A stretch of 64,000 nucleotides of DNA from Bacteroidota bacterium (GCA_003389385.1 QQVM01000017.1:74443-138442); one strand, 5' to 3'. Shown: positions 18,966-26,200, counted from the stretch's first letter. The notes: generated by a model not told the origin, from the sequence alone. Numbers and translations: made by a program.

Positions 18966-19331
18966 ATGCATATGGCAATCAATCAGAATCACCCTTTTGA
19001 AGAAATAGACGGAGTAAGATGCGCTGTGGTTGAGAAAAACCTGAGCCCAGAAAGACTGAATTTTCTTAAGGAATTGCTGGAGTATAACGGGTATTCAGTG
19101 GTGATAAAAGACAGTCCGCCACCTAAAACCCAGGCTAAGGAAGGTGAGGAGCCCGCTGCACCTGCGCCTGAAACATTTACTCTGGCAGTTACTGATGTCA
19201 GGTTTAATGTTACCAATGCAATTTTTGGAAGACTTTTGCGCACAAAGAAGAATGAGATAGTAACCCGTGCTTACTGGTTTCAGGAGGAAAGTGTCTCTAA
19301 CGACACAATTCCCTATTATCAGAAAAAATGA
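18966..19331 (+). CDS. Hypothetical protein at the end of the nuo operon (121 aa)
   Basis: I do not recognise this family. The protein is soluble, with no signal peptide, membrane helix or cysteine cluster. Its N-terminal half (about 1-50) looks like a small alpha/beta fold. A Pro/Ala/Glu-rich linker at about 55-72 (KTQAKEGEEPAAPAPE) follows, then a C-terminal part with TLAVTDVRFNVTNAIFGRLLR. It starts 3 nt after nuoN, so it is almost certainly cotranscribed and may be linked to complex I assembly or function; that is only inferred from position. The stop is 2 nt from the end of the convergent histidine kinase gene. A second ATG at 18972 is also possible as start. Confidence 0.8.
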   Translation: MHMAINQNHPFEEIDGVRCAVVEKNLSPERLNFLKELLEYNGYSVVIKDSPPPKTQAKEGEEPAAPAPETFTLAVTDVRFNVTNAIFGRLLRTKKNEIVTRAYWFQEESVSNDTIPYYQKK

Positions 19332-19333
19332 AG

Positions 19334-20812
19334 TTACTCCCGTGGTTTTTCCGGATAATTGTGAAAGACCGGCATGTCAGTTTTGCCTTTCTTTTCCCTT
19401 ACACATGCGTTCACATCAGGCAAACTGAAATAAAAGGTGGCGCCTTCTCCCGGTTTTCCTTCAGCCCATACTGAACCATTGTGTTTTTCAATGATTCTTT
19501 TCACAATGCTGAGTCCTACACCGCTTCCTTCATAATCTTGATAATTATGCAAGCGGTTAAAAGTTGTGAACAGTTTGTTATAATATTTCATATTGAATCC
19601 GGTGCCGTTATCACGTACATAATAAACAATTTTATCTCCGTCAATGTAGCTTCCAGATTCAATTACCGGATTGTTCACTTTTGAGCTGTACTTGAATGCG
19701 TTTGAAATATAATTTTTCCAGACCTGTCTGATCAGCTTTTCATCGCAAAAGGCATGAGGAATTTCTTTGATTCTGATTTCAACAGTTCTTGAGGGATCAG
19801 TTATTGTAAATTCAAGTATCGTGTCGTTAAGTATTTGTTTCATGTCCACCTTTTCTTTGGACAAAGTGGCTTTGCCTGAACGGGAAAATTCAAGCAGATC
19901 GTCAATGAGCACCTGTATTCGGTCGATGTTTGACCTGATTTTGTAAAATAGCTCCAGGGCATCTTTCGGAATTTCTTTGCTGTAATCCTCATTAATCATG
20001 TCAATTAAGGAGTTGATTCCGCGCAATGGAGATTTCAGGTCATGTGTAACAGTATGGTTAAATGCTTCCAGTTCCTGGTTAGTGAATTCCAGCTCCTTGA
20101 GCTTTTCAGATAATTTGTTGTTCAGTTCAATGATTGAATTTTCCTGAATTTTTCTTTGACTGATATCCCTCACTACGCAATGAAAACCGCTCACATAATC
20201 ATCCTGCTGAATGAGAATCACTGTTTGTTCAACCCATCTTTTTTCTCCTGACTTATCTATAATCTGCAATTCGCTGATTGTTTCCGGAGTTCTGGAACGG
20301 AACTGGTTCAGATAGAATTTACTTACTTCATCCATCATATCCGGAACAATCAGACACGTAAAGTGTTTTCCAACAAGTTCTTCAGGAGTGTAACCATAAG
20401 CTTTGTAAATCCTTTGATTGAAATATGTGAAATTACCTTTGTAGTCGGCTGAATACACTACATCACCAGCTTCTTCAATCAAGTTCTTGTATTTGTTATT
20501 GAGTTTTTCCCTGATGATGTTGTTTATCTCTATGTTTTTTCTTCCTAATCGATGTCCGAAAAGTGCCATAACTATTGGAGCCAGAAATATTATCCAGAGT
20601 GCTGGATAATGATTCAGAATTGTATCAGTCTGTTCAATAAAACTGAATCCTCTGCCTACAGTATTATAATGGATTGAAAATGCTACAATAGGAAAGATCA
20701 AGCCAATTAAAAAACCTGCTGACCCATAGATTTTATCCTGGCCCAGGTGTTTTAGCGCAGACCTGATTTTTACATTGATGAGATGCATAAAATGCAAAAT
20801 TCGCTGATTCAA
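19334..20812 (-). CDS. Membrane PAS-domain sensor histidine kinase
   Basis: The protein has 492 residues. Two N-terminal membrane helices (about 30-49 and 70-88) flank a short periplasmic loop. A PAS domain follows (about 105-222, with YGYTPEELVGK and the C-terminal VVRDISQRK), then a coiled coil, and a HisKA domain with the phospho-acceptor His257 in THDLKSPLRG. The ATPase domain shows the N box (NYISNAFKYSS), the G1 box (DNGTGFN) and the G2 box (GSGVGLSIVKRI). It has no receiver domain, so it must signal to separate proteins. The two response regulators and the NarL-type regulator next to it are natural candidates. It points towards the nuo operon end and is probably transcribed from its own promoter. 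The PAS ligand is unknown. Confidence 0.93.
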   Translation of the reverse strand: MNQRILHFMHLINVKIRSALKHLGQDKIYGSAGFLIGLIFPIVAFSIHYNTVGRGFSFIEQTDTILNHYPALWIIFLAPIVMALFGHRLGRKNIEINNIIREKLNNKYKNLIEEAGDVVYSADYKGNFTYFNQRIYKAYGYTPEELVGKHFTCLIVPDMMDEVSKFYLNQFRSRTPETISELQIIDKSGEKRWVEQTVILIQQDDYVSGFHCVVRDISQRKIQENSIIELNNKLSEKLKELEFTNQELEAFNHTVTHDLKSPLRGINSLIDMINEDYSKEIPKDALELFYKIRSNIDRIQVLIDDLLEFSRSGKATLSKEKVDMKQILNDTILEFTITDPSRTVEIRIKEIPHAFCDEKLIRQVWKNYISNAFKYSSKVNNPVIESGSYIDGDKIVYYVRDNGTGFNMKYYNKLFTTFNRLHNYQDYEGSGVGLSIVKRIIEKHNGSVWAEGKPGEGATFYFSLPDVNACVREKKGKTDMPVFHNYPEKPRE

Positions 20813-20944
20813 GACTGGATGAATCCAATCTTGTTCACAAAGTTGAAACGATTCCGGTAATGATGGGTTTTTATAAATTTTCAGAATTCTTACAGAAAAA
20901 GAAGCCTGAAAGATTAAAAGCCTGATGTGGAAAAAGGATTAATT

Positions 20945-21023
20945 TGAAAAAATCAGGCCGGAATTCCAAATATGCCGGGTCGCAGCGGCATTTTTTAATA
21001 CTTGAAATTTCAATCCGGCCTGA
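20945..21023 (-). terminator. Nested hairpin terminator after a response regulator gene
   Basis: TCAGGCCGGA (20953-20962) and TCCGGCCTGA (21014-21023) form a perfect 10-bp outer stem. Inside it, ATGCCG (20972-20977) and CGGCAT (20986-20991) form a second stem. On the minus strand the outer stem is followed by TTTTTTC, which fits termination of the gene ending at 21070. On the plus strand the inner stem is followed by TTTTT, so the structure could act in both directions. Confidence 0.6.
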
Positions 21024-21069
21024 AATTCTAAATAATCAGCTCATCAGATATATGTTATTTTCCGTTTTC

Positions 21070-21483
21070 TTACGGTTTTTGCATAGAGTTAATTTGCAAT
21101 GCAACCATTATTTCCTTTGTGATAGGTTTTAAAAATGAACTGAATATTGAAGGATTGGATTTGATTTTTACCAGATCAATTTCACTGAAGTCGTTTGAGA
21201 CAAGAACAATTTTAACGTGAAACAAACCCGGATTGATCTTTTTGTATTCCTCAATAAAATCAAAGCCGTTAATTGCAGGCATATTCTTATCAACAATTAT
21301 TAATTCTGGCATATTTCCCCTGATATGTGTATTGTATAAATACAGTAAAGCTTGTTCAGGATGGTCAAACGTCTTGATTTCTTCCACAGCACAGATTGTT
21401 TTCACAGCTTTCCTGCTGATTAACCTATCTAATTCACAATCATCTACAATTAATACCTTGCAGGGATCACTTTGACAACTCAT
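21070..21483 (-). CDS. Single-domain response regulator (CheY-like)
   Basis: The 137-residue protein is a bare receiver domain. The acidic pair is Asp14-Asp15 (VLIVDDCE), the phospho-acceptor is Asp65 in IIVDKNMP, a Ser replaces the usual Thr in LVSND, and the conserved Lys is in FLKPI. With no output domain, it must act by protein contact or as a phosphorelay intermediate. It lies between the histidine kinase and a second receiver gene on the same strand, but each gap holds structure (a terminator below, a spacer of 89 nt above), so these may be separate transcripts. Confidence 0.92.
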   Translation of the reverse strand: MSCQSDPCKVLIVDDCELDRLISRKAVKTICAVEEIKTFDHPEQALLYLYNTHIRGNMPELIIVDKNMPAINGFDFIEEYKKINPGLFHVKIVLVSNDFSEIDLVKIKSNPSIFSSFLKPITKEIMVALQINSMQKP

Positions 21484-21572
21484 TTTACTTAATAATAATC
21501 TGTTTACGGATGCAGGAATTGCAAGCCGGCTCCAACATCATTGATAGCAATTTATTTTTATACAAGTATATT

Positions 21573-21938
21573 TTACTTTTTATTTTGCAATGAACGAATC
21601 GCAGCTTCTACAGATCCGAACTCAGTTGATTTGTCGAAAAAATAATTTGCTCCCAACTTGGTGCATGCAATTCTGTATTGTTCTTCAGGATAGTTCGTCA
21701 GTACGATCACACTTGTTTGCTGATCATTCTTCCGGATATTCTTTAAGACCTCAATTCCGTTCATGATTGGAATTTTTATATCCAGAAGAATGAGATCTGG
21801 TTTGAGGAAATTGTACAAGGTAAGAGCTTCCTCTCCATTCTTTGCATGCGCAATGGAGTTAACAAATTCCATTGAGTTAAGAAATGAATGAATTCGCCTG
21901 ACAATGATGGCGCTGTCGTCGATAACCAGAATTTTCAT
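21573..21938 (-). CDS. Single-domain response regulator (CheY-like)
   Basis: The 121-residue protein is a receiver domain only. Acidic residues Asp7-Asp8 (LVIDDS), phospho-acceptor Asp53 (LLDIKIP), Thr in IVLTNYPEE and Lys in FFDKSTE are visible. Its sequence is closer to the receiver of NarL-type regulators than to the neighbouring 137-residue protein, so the two are not recent duplicates. An exact -7 promoter element lies 41-48 nt before its ATG, so it probably has its own promoter. Partner kinase and output are unknown; the adjacent PAS kinase is the obvious candidate. Confidence 0.92.
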   Translation of the reverse strand: MKILVIDDSAIIVRRIHSFLNSMEFVNSIAHAKNGEEALTLYNFLKPDLILLDIKIPIMNGIEVLKNIRKNDQQTSVIVLTNYPEEQYRIACTKLGANYFFDKSTEFGSVEAAIRSLQNKK

Positions 21939-21978
21939 TTTTCCGCAGTATAGATTGCTGATGCAGTCTGCAATCAGT

Positions 21979-21986
21979 CAAAGATA
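21979..21986 (-). promoter_or_regulatory. -7 promoter element (TATCTTTG) for the 121-aa response regulator
   Basis: The minus strand reads TATCTTTG, an exact TAnnTTTG match. It predicts a leader of about 34 nt before the ATG at 21938. No good -33 element is visible at the expected spacing, so an activator may be needed. Two palindromes lie 57-92 nt further upstream. Confidence 0.45.
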
Positions 21987-22042
21987 CATGCATAAATCAA
22001 TCAGGCTTGTAGGATATCATCGGTAGATTAGAATAAAAGCTT

Positions 22043-22071
22043 AACTATAGTTGTAGTATTATATACTACAA
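22043..22071. promoter_or_regulatory. Overlapping palindromes between two response regulator genes
   Basis: AACTATAGTT (22043-22052) is a perfect 10-nt palindrome. It overlaps by two bases a perfect inverted repeat, TTGTAGTAT (22051-22059) and ATACTACAA (22063-22071), with a 3-nt spacer. The pair lies upstream of the 121-aa response regulator gene and just after the NarL-type gene. No T tract follows on either strand, which argues for a protein-binding operator more than a terminator. Confidence 0.45.
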
Positions 22072-22090
22072 AGGAGGTCGGAAAATTAAT

Positions 22091-22720
22091 CTAAGGTATC
22101 AGATTATTTGAAAGTGCATACTGGGTAAGTTCCGCATTAGAACTCATTTTAAGTTTGCCCAATATCCTGGATTTATAAGTTGAAACGGTGTTAATGCTGA
22201 TAGACAATTCATCAGCGATATCAGACAGTGATTTACCGGACGCAATCATTTTCAGTACGAGAAATTCCCTGTCTGAAAGGGCATCATGCGGATATTCCGT
22301 GGTGCCTGAACTTACTGCTTCCAGAAGATATTGAGCCATTTCATGGCTGATGTATTTTTTTCCTTTAAGAATAGTTCGCACTGCTTTAATCAATTCTGCC
22401 GGTGCAGAATCTTTTGTGATGTATCCTGATGCACCCGACTTCAAGACTCTCATAGCATATTGATTCTCGGGATAAATGCTAAGCACAAGAATAGGGCTGA
22501 GTGATGACTGCGCTTTTAGGTCTTTGATTGCATCAATCCCGTTTTTACCCGGCATTGATATGTCGGTGATAATGATGTCCCAGTTGCGTTCATGAATGTT
22601 TCTGAGTAATTCAAAGCCGTCAGATACTTCTGAGCAATATGCATCCGGAAATTCTTCTTTAAGGATTTGCACCAATCCTCTTCTCACAATTGAATGATCG
22701 TCTGCGATCAGGATATTCAT
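22091..22720 (-). CDS. NarL/FixJ-type response regulator
   Basis: The protein has 209 residues. The receiver domain (about 1-120) has Asp7-Asp8, phospho-acceptor Asp53 (IITDISMP), and Lys in YITKDSAP. A LuxR-type helix-turn-helix follows (about 142-205), with LSDREFLVLKMIASGKS and the recognition region ISINTVSTYKSRI. Family members are phosphorylation-dependent transcription factors that bind short inverted repeats. It is divergent from the nos cluster and shares a 225-nt intergenic region with it, so it may control nos or respiratory genes; that is inferred from position only. Confidence 0.95.
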   Translation of the reverse strand: MNILIADDHSIVRRGLVQILKEEFPDAYCSEVSDGFELLRNIHERNWDIIITDISMPGKNGIDAIKDLKAQSSLSPILVLSIYPENQYAMRVLKSGASGYITKDSAPAELIKAVRTILKGKKYISHEMAQYLLEAVSSGTTEYPHDALSDREFLVLKMIASGKSLSDIADELSISINTVSTYKSRILGKLKMSSNAELTQYALSNNLIP

Positions 22721-22805
22721 AATTGTTTCGGATTGATATTTATTCGAATAGACTGAAACTTATTTGAGTTTGGAAGAAATAAAAGCTTCAATTTTTCAAT
22801 CAGGA

Positions 22806-22829
22806 TTTTATCCGTCCGTGGACGTAAAA
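22806..22829. promoter_or_regulatory. Interrupted palindrome in the divergent narL-type / nos intergenic region
   Basis: CGTCC (22813-22817) and GGACG (22820-22824) form a perfect inverted repeat with a 2-nt centre. It is flanked by TTTTA (22806-22810) and TAAAA (22825-22829). The symmetric layout between two divergent genes suggests an operator. The binding protein is unknown; the adjacent NarL-type regulator is one candidate. Confidence 0.4.
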
Positions 22830-22883
22830 TTAAAATTTTTCAGTCTTTTTAAGAGTCTTGTATGATAAAAATCATGCTCAATC

Positions 22884-22927
22884 TTGAGTGTGATCATTAT
22901 GCGTCCTTCACGACAGGCTTATTTTTG
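22884..22927 (+). promoter_or_regulatory. FNR/CRP-like box and -7 element of the nos cluster
   Basis: TTGAGTGTGATCAT (22884-22897) matches eight of ten fixed positions of the FNR-type consensus TTGAT-N4-ATCAA. TATTTTTG (22920-22927) is an exact TAnnTTTG -7 element. If transcription starts about 5 nt after the -7 element, the box is centred near -41.5, the usual class II activator position. No -33 TTG is present at the normal spacing, as expected for an activator-dependent promoter. The perfect palindrome TTTTGATCAAAA (22924-22935) overlaps the -7 element and start region. Confidence 0.5.
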
Positions 22928-22945
22928 ATCAAAATAAACCACGAC

Positions 22946-23452
22946 ATGTATAAAATGACGAAAATTCTGCAATTAATATGGAAACGCTTGTTTTTTGCAG
23001 TTGCTCTGTTTTCACTTCTTATGGTATACGCTTGTAGTTCAGGTGATCGCACTGAGTCGGATAATTCCGGCAGTGGCAATCTGATGAAAGAAGCGGAAGA
23101 AATGGTAGATGACGGTAAAGGTGTCGGTCCGGTGAAAAACCTTGAGCTATCAGCTGAGCTCGATCAAAAACTTGTAGCTGAAGGTGAAAGCATTTTTGAA
23201 AGTAAATGTACAGCCTGTCATAAGTTCTCAGATGAAAGATATGTAGGCCCCGGATTAAAAGGGGTCACAGTAAAAAGGAAGCCGGAGTGGATAATGAATA
23301 TGATTCTGAATCCACAGGAAATGACTCAAAAAGATCCAACCGCAAAGGAGCTGCTTGCACAATACATGACAGTGATGACAAACCAAAACATCACAGAACC
23401 TGAAGCAAGAAGCCTTCTTGAATATCTGAGGAAGATGGATAAAAGCAATTAA
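22946..23452 (+). CDS. Cytochrome c lipoprotein of the nos cluster
   Basis: This is a small c-type cytochrome with one haem site, CTACH, at about residue 90 from this start. A hydrophobic N-terminal segment ends in a lipobox (VYAC), so it is probably a lipoprotein anchored at the periplasmic face. Candidate Met axial ligands are in the segment YMTVMTNQN. Directly upstream of nosZ, it is the likely electron donor or relay to nitrous oxide reductase, as in other clade II clusters; that role is inferred. The frame is open upstream to an ATG at 22862, but the predicted promoter at 22920 favours the ATG at 22946 (MYKMTK) or 22955. Confidence 0.9.
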   Translation: MYKMTKILQLIWKRLFFAVALFSLLMVYACSSGDRTESDNSGSGNLMKEAEEMVDDGKGVGPVKNLELSAELDQKLVAEGESIFESKCTACHKFSDERYVGPGLKGVTVKRKPEWIMNMILNPQEMTQKDPTAKELLAQYMTVMTNQNITEPEARSLLEYLRKMDKSN

Positions 23453-23515
23453 ATAAAGTAAGATCAAGGTTCAATCAGAAAAGTATATTTTCAAATACAG
23501 TCAAAAAACAATATC

Positions 23516-25477
23516 ATGAAAAATTTAAAAAGTATAATACTATTCAGCACCCTGCTTATCGGAGTTGCAGCAATGATTTCATGCGGCGGCGGAGGAAAGA
23601 AGGCTCATATCGGTGCAAGTGATGCGGCTTCCAAAGTGTATGTTGCTCCGGGCCAGTGGGATGAATTCTATTCATTCCTTTCTGGTGGATTCAGCGGACA
23701 AGTAAGCGTATACGGATTACCTTCAGGCCGACTTTTAAAGGTAATTCCGGTTTTTGCCGTGAATGCCGAAAATGGCTGGGGATTTTCTGAAGAGAGTAAG
23801 CCAATGCTCCAAAGCACCCATGGGTTTGTTCCGTGGGATGATTCACATCACCCTGAACTTTCAATGACTAACGGAAAAACTGACGGGCGCTGGCTTTTCA
23901 TCAATTCCAACAACACTCCCAGGATTGCAAGAATAAACCTGAAAACATTCAAAACAGAAGAGATTCTGGAAATTCCAAACAGCGGTGGAAATCACAGTTC
24001 TCCTTTTGCCACTGAGAACACAGAATATGTTGTGGCAGGAACAAGGTTCAGTGTGCCAATTCTTGGTAATCAGGATGTGCCAATTAACAGCTATAAGGAA
24101 AACTTCAAGGGCACAATCACTTTTGTAAAAGTAGGTGACGACATCGGCGGAATGGATGTTGCATTTCAGATTCTTACGCCAGGTTTTGACTGGGATCTGG
24201 CCCGAGCAGGAAGAAATGCTTCAACAGGATGGTTCTTTTTCTCATGTTACAACAGCGAACAGGCTCACACACTTCTTGAAGCAAACGCTTCACAGAATGA
24301 CAAGGATTTCATAGCAGCGATAAACTGGAGGCTGGCTGAAAAATATGTTGCAGAAGGAAAAGCAAAGCAGGTTCCTTCACAATATTATCACAATGTTTGG
24401 AGTCATGAAACTCATTCAGCCACTTCAACAATTAAAAGAAACACTCTGATGCTTGATCCGAAAGATTGTCCAGGGCTGATGTACCTGATGCCTTGTCCTA
24501 AGTCTCCTCACGGATCAGACGTTGATCCTTCAGGTGAATACATTGTCGGAGGAGGAAAGCTTGCTACAGTAATTCCTGTATTTTCATTCAGCAAGATGCA
24601 GAAAGCCATTGAAGCCAAAGACTTTATAGGAGAAGTAGACGGCATTCCTATCCTGAAGTATGAATCAGTTCTTGCAGGTGAAGTGCAAAAACCTGGACTT
24701 GGCCCATTGCACACTGAGTTCGACGGTAAGGGTTTTGCTTACACATCAATGTTTGTGTCTTCTGAAGTTGTAAAATGGAAGCTTGGCACCTGGGAAGTGG
24801 TCGACCGCATGCCAACATATTATTCAATCGGTCACCTTTCAATCCCAGGCGGCGGATCTGTTGAGCCAGACGGAAAGTATCTGCTGGCAATGAACAAAAT
24901 TACTAAAGACAGATATCTGCCTACTGGTCCAGAACTTGCACAAAGCGCACAGCTGATAGATATCAGTGGTGAGAAAATGAAGATGCTTAGCGATTTCCCG
25001 ACAGTCGGAGAGCCTCACTATGCACAGGGAATCAAAGCTGATATGATTTCTAAAGATCAGGTTAGGGTATTCAGGATTGAGGATAACAAGCATCCTTATG
25101 TTACCAAAACCGAAAAAGAAAGCAGAGTTGAGCGTAAAGGCAAAACCGTTCATGTGTACATGACCAGCATTCGTTCTCACTTTGCGCCTGACAACATTGA
25201 AGGAATTCAGCAAGGTGATACGGTTTACTTCCATGTTACGAATCTTGAGCAAGACTGGGATACACCTCACGGTTTCGCGATCAAAGGTTCCACTAATGCA
25301 GAATTGCTGATCATGCCTGGTGAAACATCCACATTGAAATTCTTTGCTAAAGATGTGGGAATATATCCGTTCTACTGCACGGACTTTTGTTCTGCACTGC
25401 ATCAGGAAATGCAAGGATACCTTAGAGTCTCGCCCGCCGGCTCTAGTGTACCAATCAGTTATTCGACGGGCAAATAA
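23516..25477 (+). CDS. nosZ: Nitrous oxide reductase, clade II (Sec-dependent)
   Basis: NosZ reduces N2O to N2 in the periplasm. Its 653 residues begin with a Sec-type signal with no twin Arg and a lipobox-like end (MISC, Cys23), typical of clade II. The seven-bladed propeller carries the CuZ histidines in DDSHHPE (His111, 112), SGGNHSS (His160), SPHGSDVDPSG, GPLHTEFDG, SIGHLS and GEPHYAQG. The C-terminal cupredoxin domain holds the CuA site: His in DTPHGFAIKG and the set CTDFCSALHQEM (Cys621, Cys625, His629, Met632). All expected ligands appear present, so the enzyme should be active. It follows the cytochrome c gene by 63 nt and is followed by two strong hairpins before the accessory genes. 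Confidence 0.98.
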   Translation: MKNLKSIILFSTLLIGVAAMISCGGGGKKAHIGASDAASKVYVAPGQWDEFYSFLSGGFSGQVSVYGLPSGRLLKVIPVFAVNAENGWGFSEESKPMLQSTHGFVPWDDSHHPELSMTNGKTDGRWLFINSNNTPRIARINLKTFKTEEILEIPNSGGNHSSPFATENTEYVVAGTRFSVPILGNQDVPINSYKENFKGTITFVKVGDDIGGMDVAFQILTPGFDWDLARAGRNASTGWFFFSCYNSEQAHTLLEANASQNDKDFIAAINWRLAEKYVAEGKAKQVPSQYYHNVWSHETHSATSTIKRNTLMLDPKDCPGLMYLMPCPKSPHGSDVDPSGEYIVGGGKLATVIPVFSFSKMQKAIEAKDFIGEVDGIPILKYESVLAGEVQKPGLGPLHTEFDGKGFAYTSMFVSSEVVKWKLGTWEVVDRMPTYYSIGHLSIPGGGSVEPDGKYLLAMNKITKDRYLPTGPELAQSAQLIDISGEKMKMLSDFPTVGEPHYAQGIKADMISKDQVRVFRIEDNKHPYVTKTEKESRVERKGKTVHVYMTSIRSHFAPDNIEGIQQGDTVYFHVTNLEQDWDTPHGFAIKGSTNAELLIMPGETSTLKFFAKDVGIYPFYCTDFCSALHQEMQGYLRVSPAGSSVPISYSTGK

Positions 25478-25485
25478 GGAGAGAG

Positions 25486-25514
25486 CAGAAGGGGGATTTT
25501 TAATCCCCCTTCTG
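25486..25514 (+). terminator. GC-rich hairpin directly after nosZ
   Basis: CAGAAGGGGGATT (25486-25498) and AATCCCCCTTCTG (25502-25514) form a perfect 13-bp stem with a 3-nt loop, 9 nt after the nosZ stop. The following bases (TATTTGG) are only moderately T-rich. It could be a terminator, an attenuator, or a 3' stabiliser of the nosZ mRNA. Confidence 0.7.
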
Positions 25515-25535
25515 TATTTGGCTGATTCCATCTTT

Positions 25536-25580
25536 ATGACCGCTGTCAGATTAAATTCTGATACCGGTCATTTTCTTTCC
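25536..25580 (+). terminator. Second hairpin with T tract after nosZ
   Basis: The arms at 25536-25550 and 25557-25571 pair over 15 positions with one mismatch and one G-U pair, around a 6-nt loop. They are followed by TTTCTTTCC. It looks like an intrinsic terminator, placed between nosZ and the accessory nos genes, so readthrough is probably partial. Confidence 0.65.
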
Positions 25581-25593
25581 TACGTAATATCAC

Positions 25594-25601
25594 TAATCTT
25601 G
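25594..25601 (+). promoter_or_regulatory. Possible -7 element for the nos accessory genes
   Basis: TAATCTTG differs from TAnnTTTG at one base and lies 23 nt before the next start codon, downstream of both hairpins. No clear -33 element is seen. It would allow expression of the accessory genes independent of nosZ. Confidence 0.25.
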
Positions 25602-25624
25602 TAAGCGACATAATTTTAATCCAG

Positions 25625-26191
25625 ATGAAAAAAAGTTCAGCACTGATAATAGCCGCAGTATCTCTGGCCATGATAGCAAGTTTGTTCCTGCCGTTATGGA
25701 CAATAGACTTACAGGCTCCTCAATACCCGGAAGGATTGAGAATGCACATTTGGCTGACTAAACTTTCAGGTGATGTGAGTACGATCAGTGGCCTTAATCA
25801 TTACATCGGGATGAAACCAATCAGTGCTGAAATGTTCCCTGAATTCGGTTACATGCACTACATTGTAATGATTCTGATAGGCACAGGTATAATCACATCA
25901 TTGATCAGTAAAAGATGGGTATTCGGAGTTTGGTTTACTGTGTTCTTTCTGACAGCATTAATAGGGATGTATGATTTCTGGCTGTGGGAGTATGATTACG
26001 GACATAATCTTGATCCCAAAGCACCTATAAAGATTCCGGGAATGTCATATCAGCCTCCTTTGATCGGCTGCAAGGAACTGCTTAACTTCTATGCATGTTC
26101 CTTTCCTGCCAGCGGTGGCTGGGTGATAATTTCTTCAGGAACGATTTCATTTTTAGTCTTCGTCAGGGAGTTTTTTCTAAACAAAAAATAA
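25625..26191 (+). CDS. Conserved-looking membrane protein of the nos cluster, function unknown (188 aa)
   Basis: The 188-residue protein has about four transmembrane helices: one at the N-terminus (about 5-25), two in the middle (about 78-95 and 102-118), and one at the C-terminus (about 163-182). Between helices 1 and 2 is a loop of about 50 residues, predicted to be periplasmic, with aromatic residues and YIGMKP. A second loop holds YDYGHNLDPKAP, IPGMSYQPPLIG and CSFPASGG, with Met, His and Cys residues that could bind copper. It lies between nosZ and nosL, so a role in NosZ maturation or electron supply is likely but unproven. Clade II clusters elsewhere contain a membrane gene called nosB near nosZ; I cannot tell whether this is the same family. 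Confidence 0.85.
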   Translation: MKKSSALIIAAVSLAMIASLFLPLWTIDLQAPQYPEGLRMHIWLTKLSGDVSTISGLNHYIGMKPISAEMFPEFGYMHYIVMILIGTGIITSLISKRWVFGVWFTVFFLTALIGMYDFWLWEYDYGHNLDPKAPIKIPGMSYQPPLIGCKELLNFYACSFPASGGWVIISSGTISFLVFVREFFLNKK

Positions 26192-26200
26192 TTATATACA

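Noticed and set aside
24839-25531. 230-codon minus-strand ORF opposite nosZ
   Set aside because: It is fully antisense to the C-terminal part of nosZ, which has all expected ligands; the translation has no recognisable domain and is a shadow frame.
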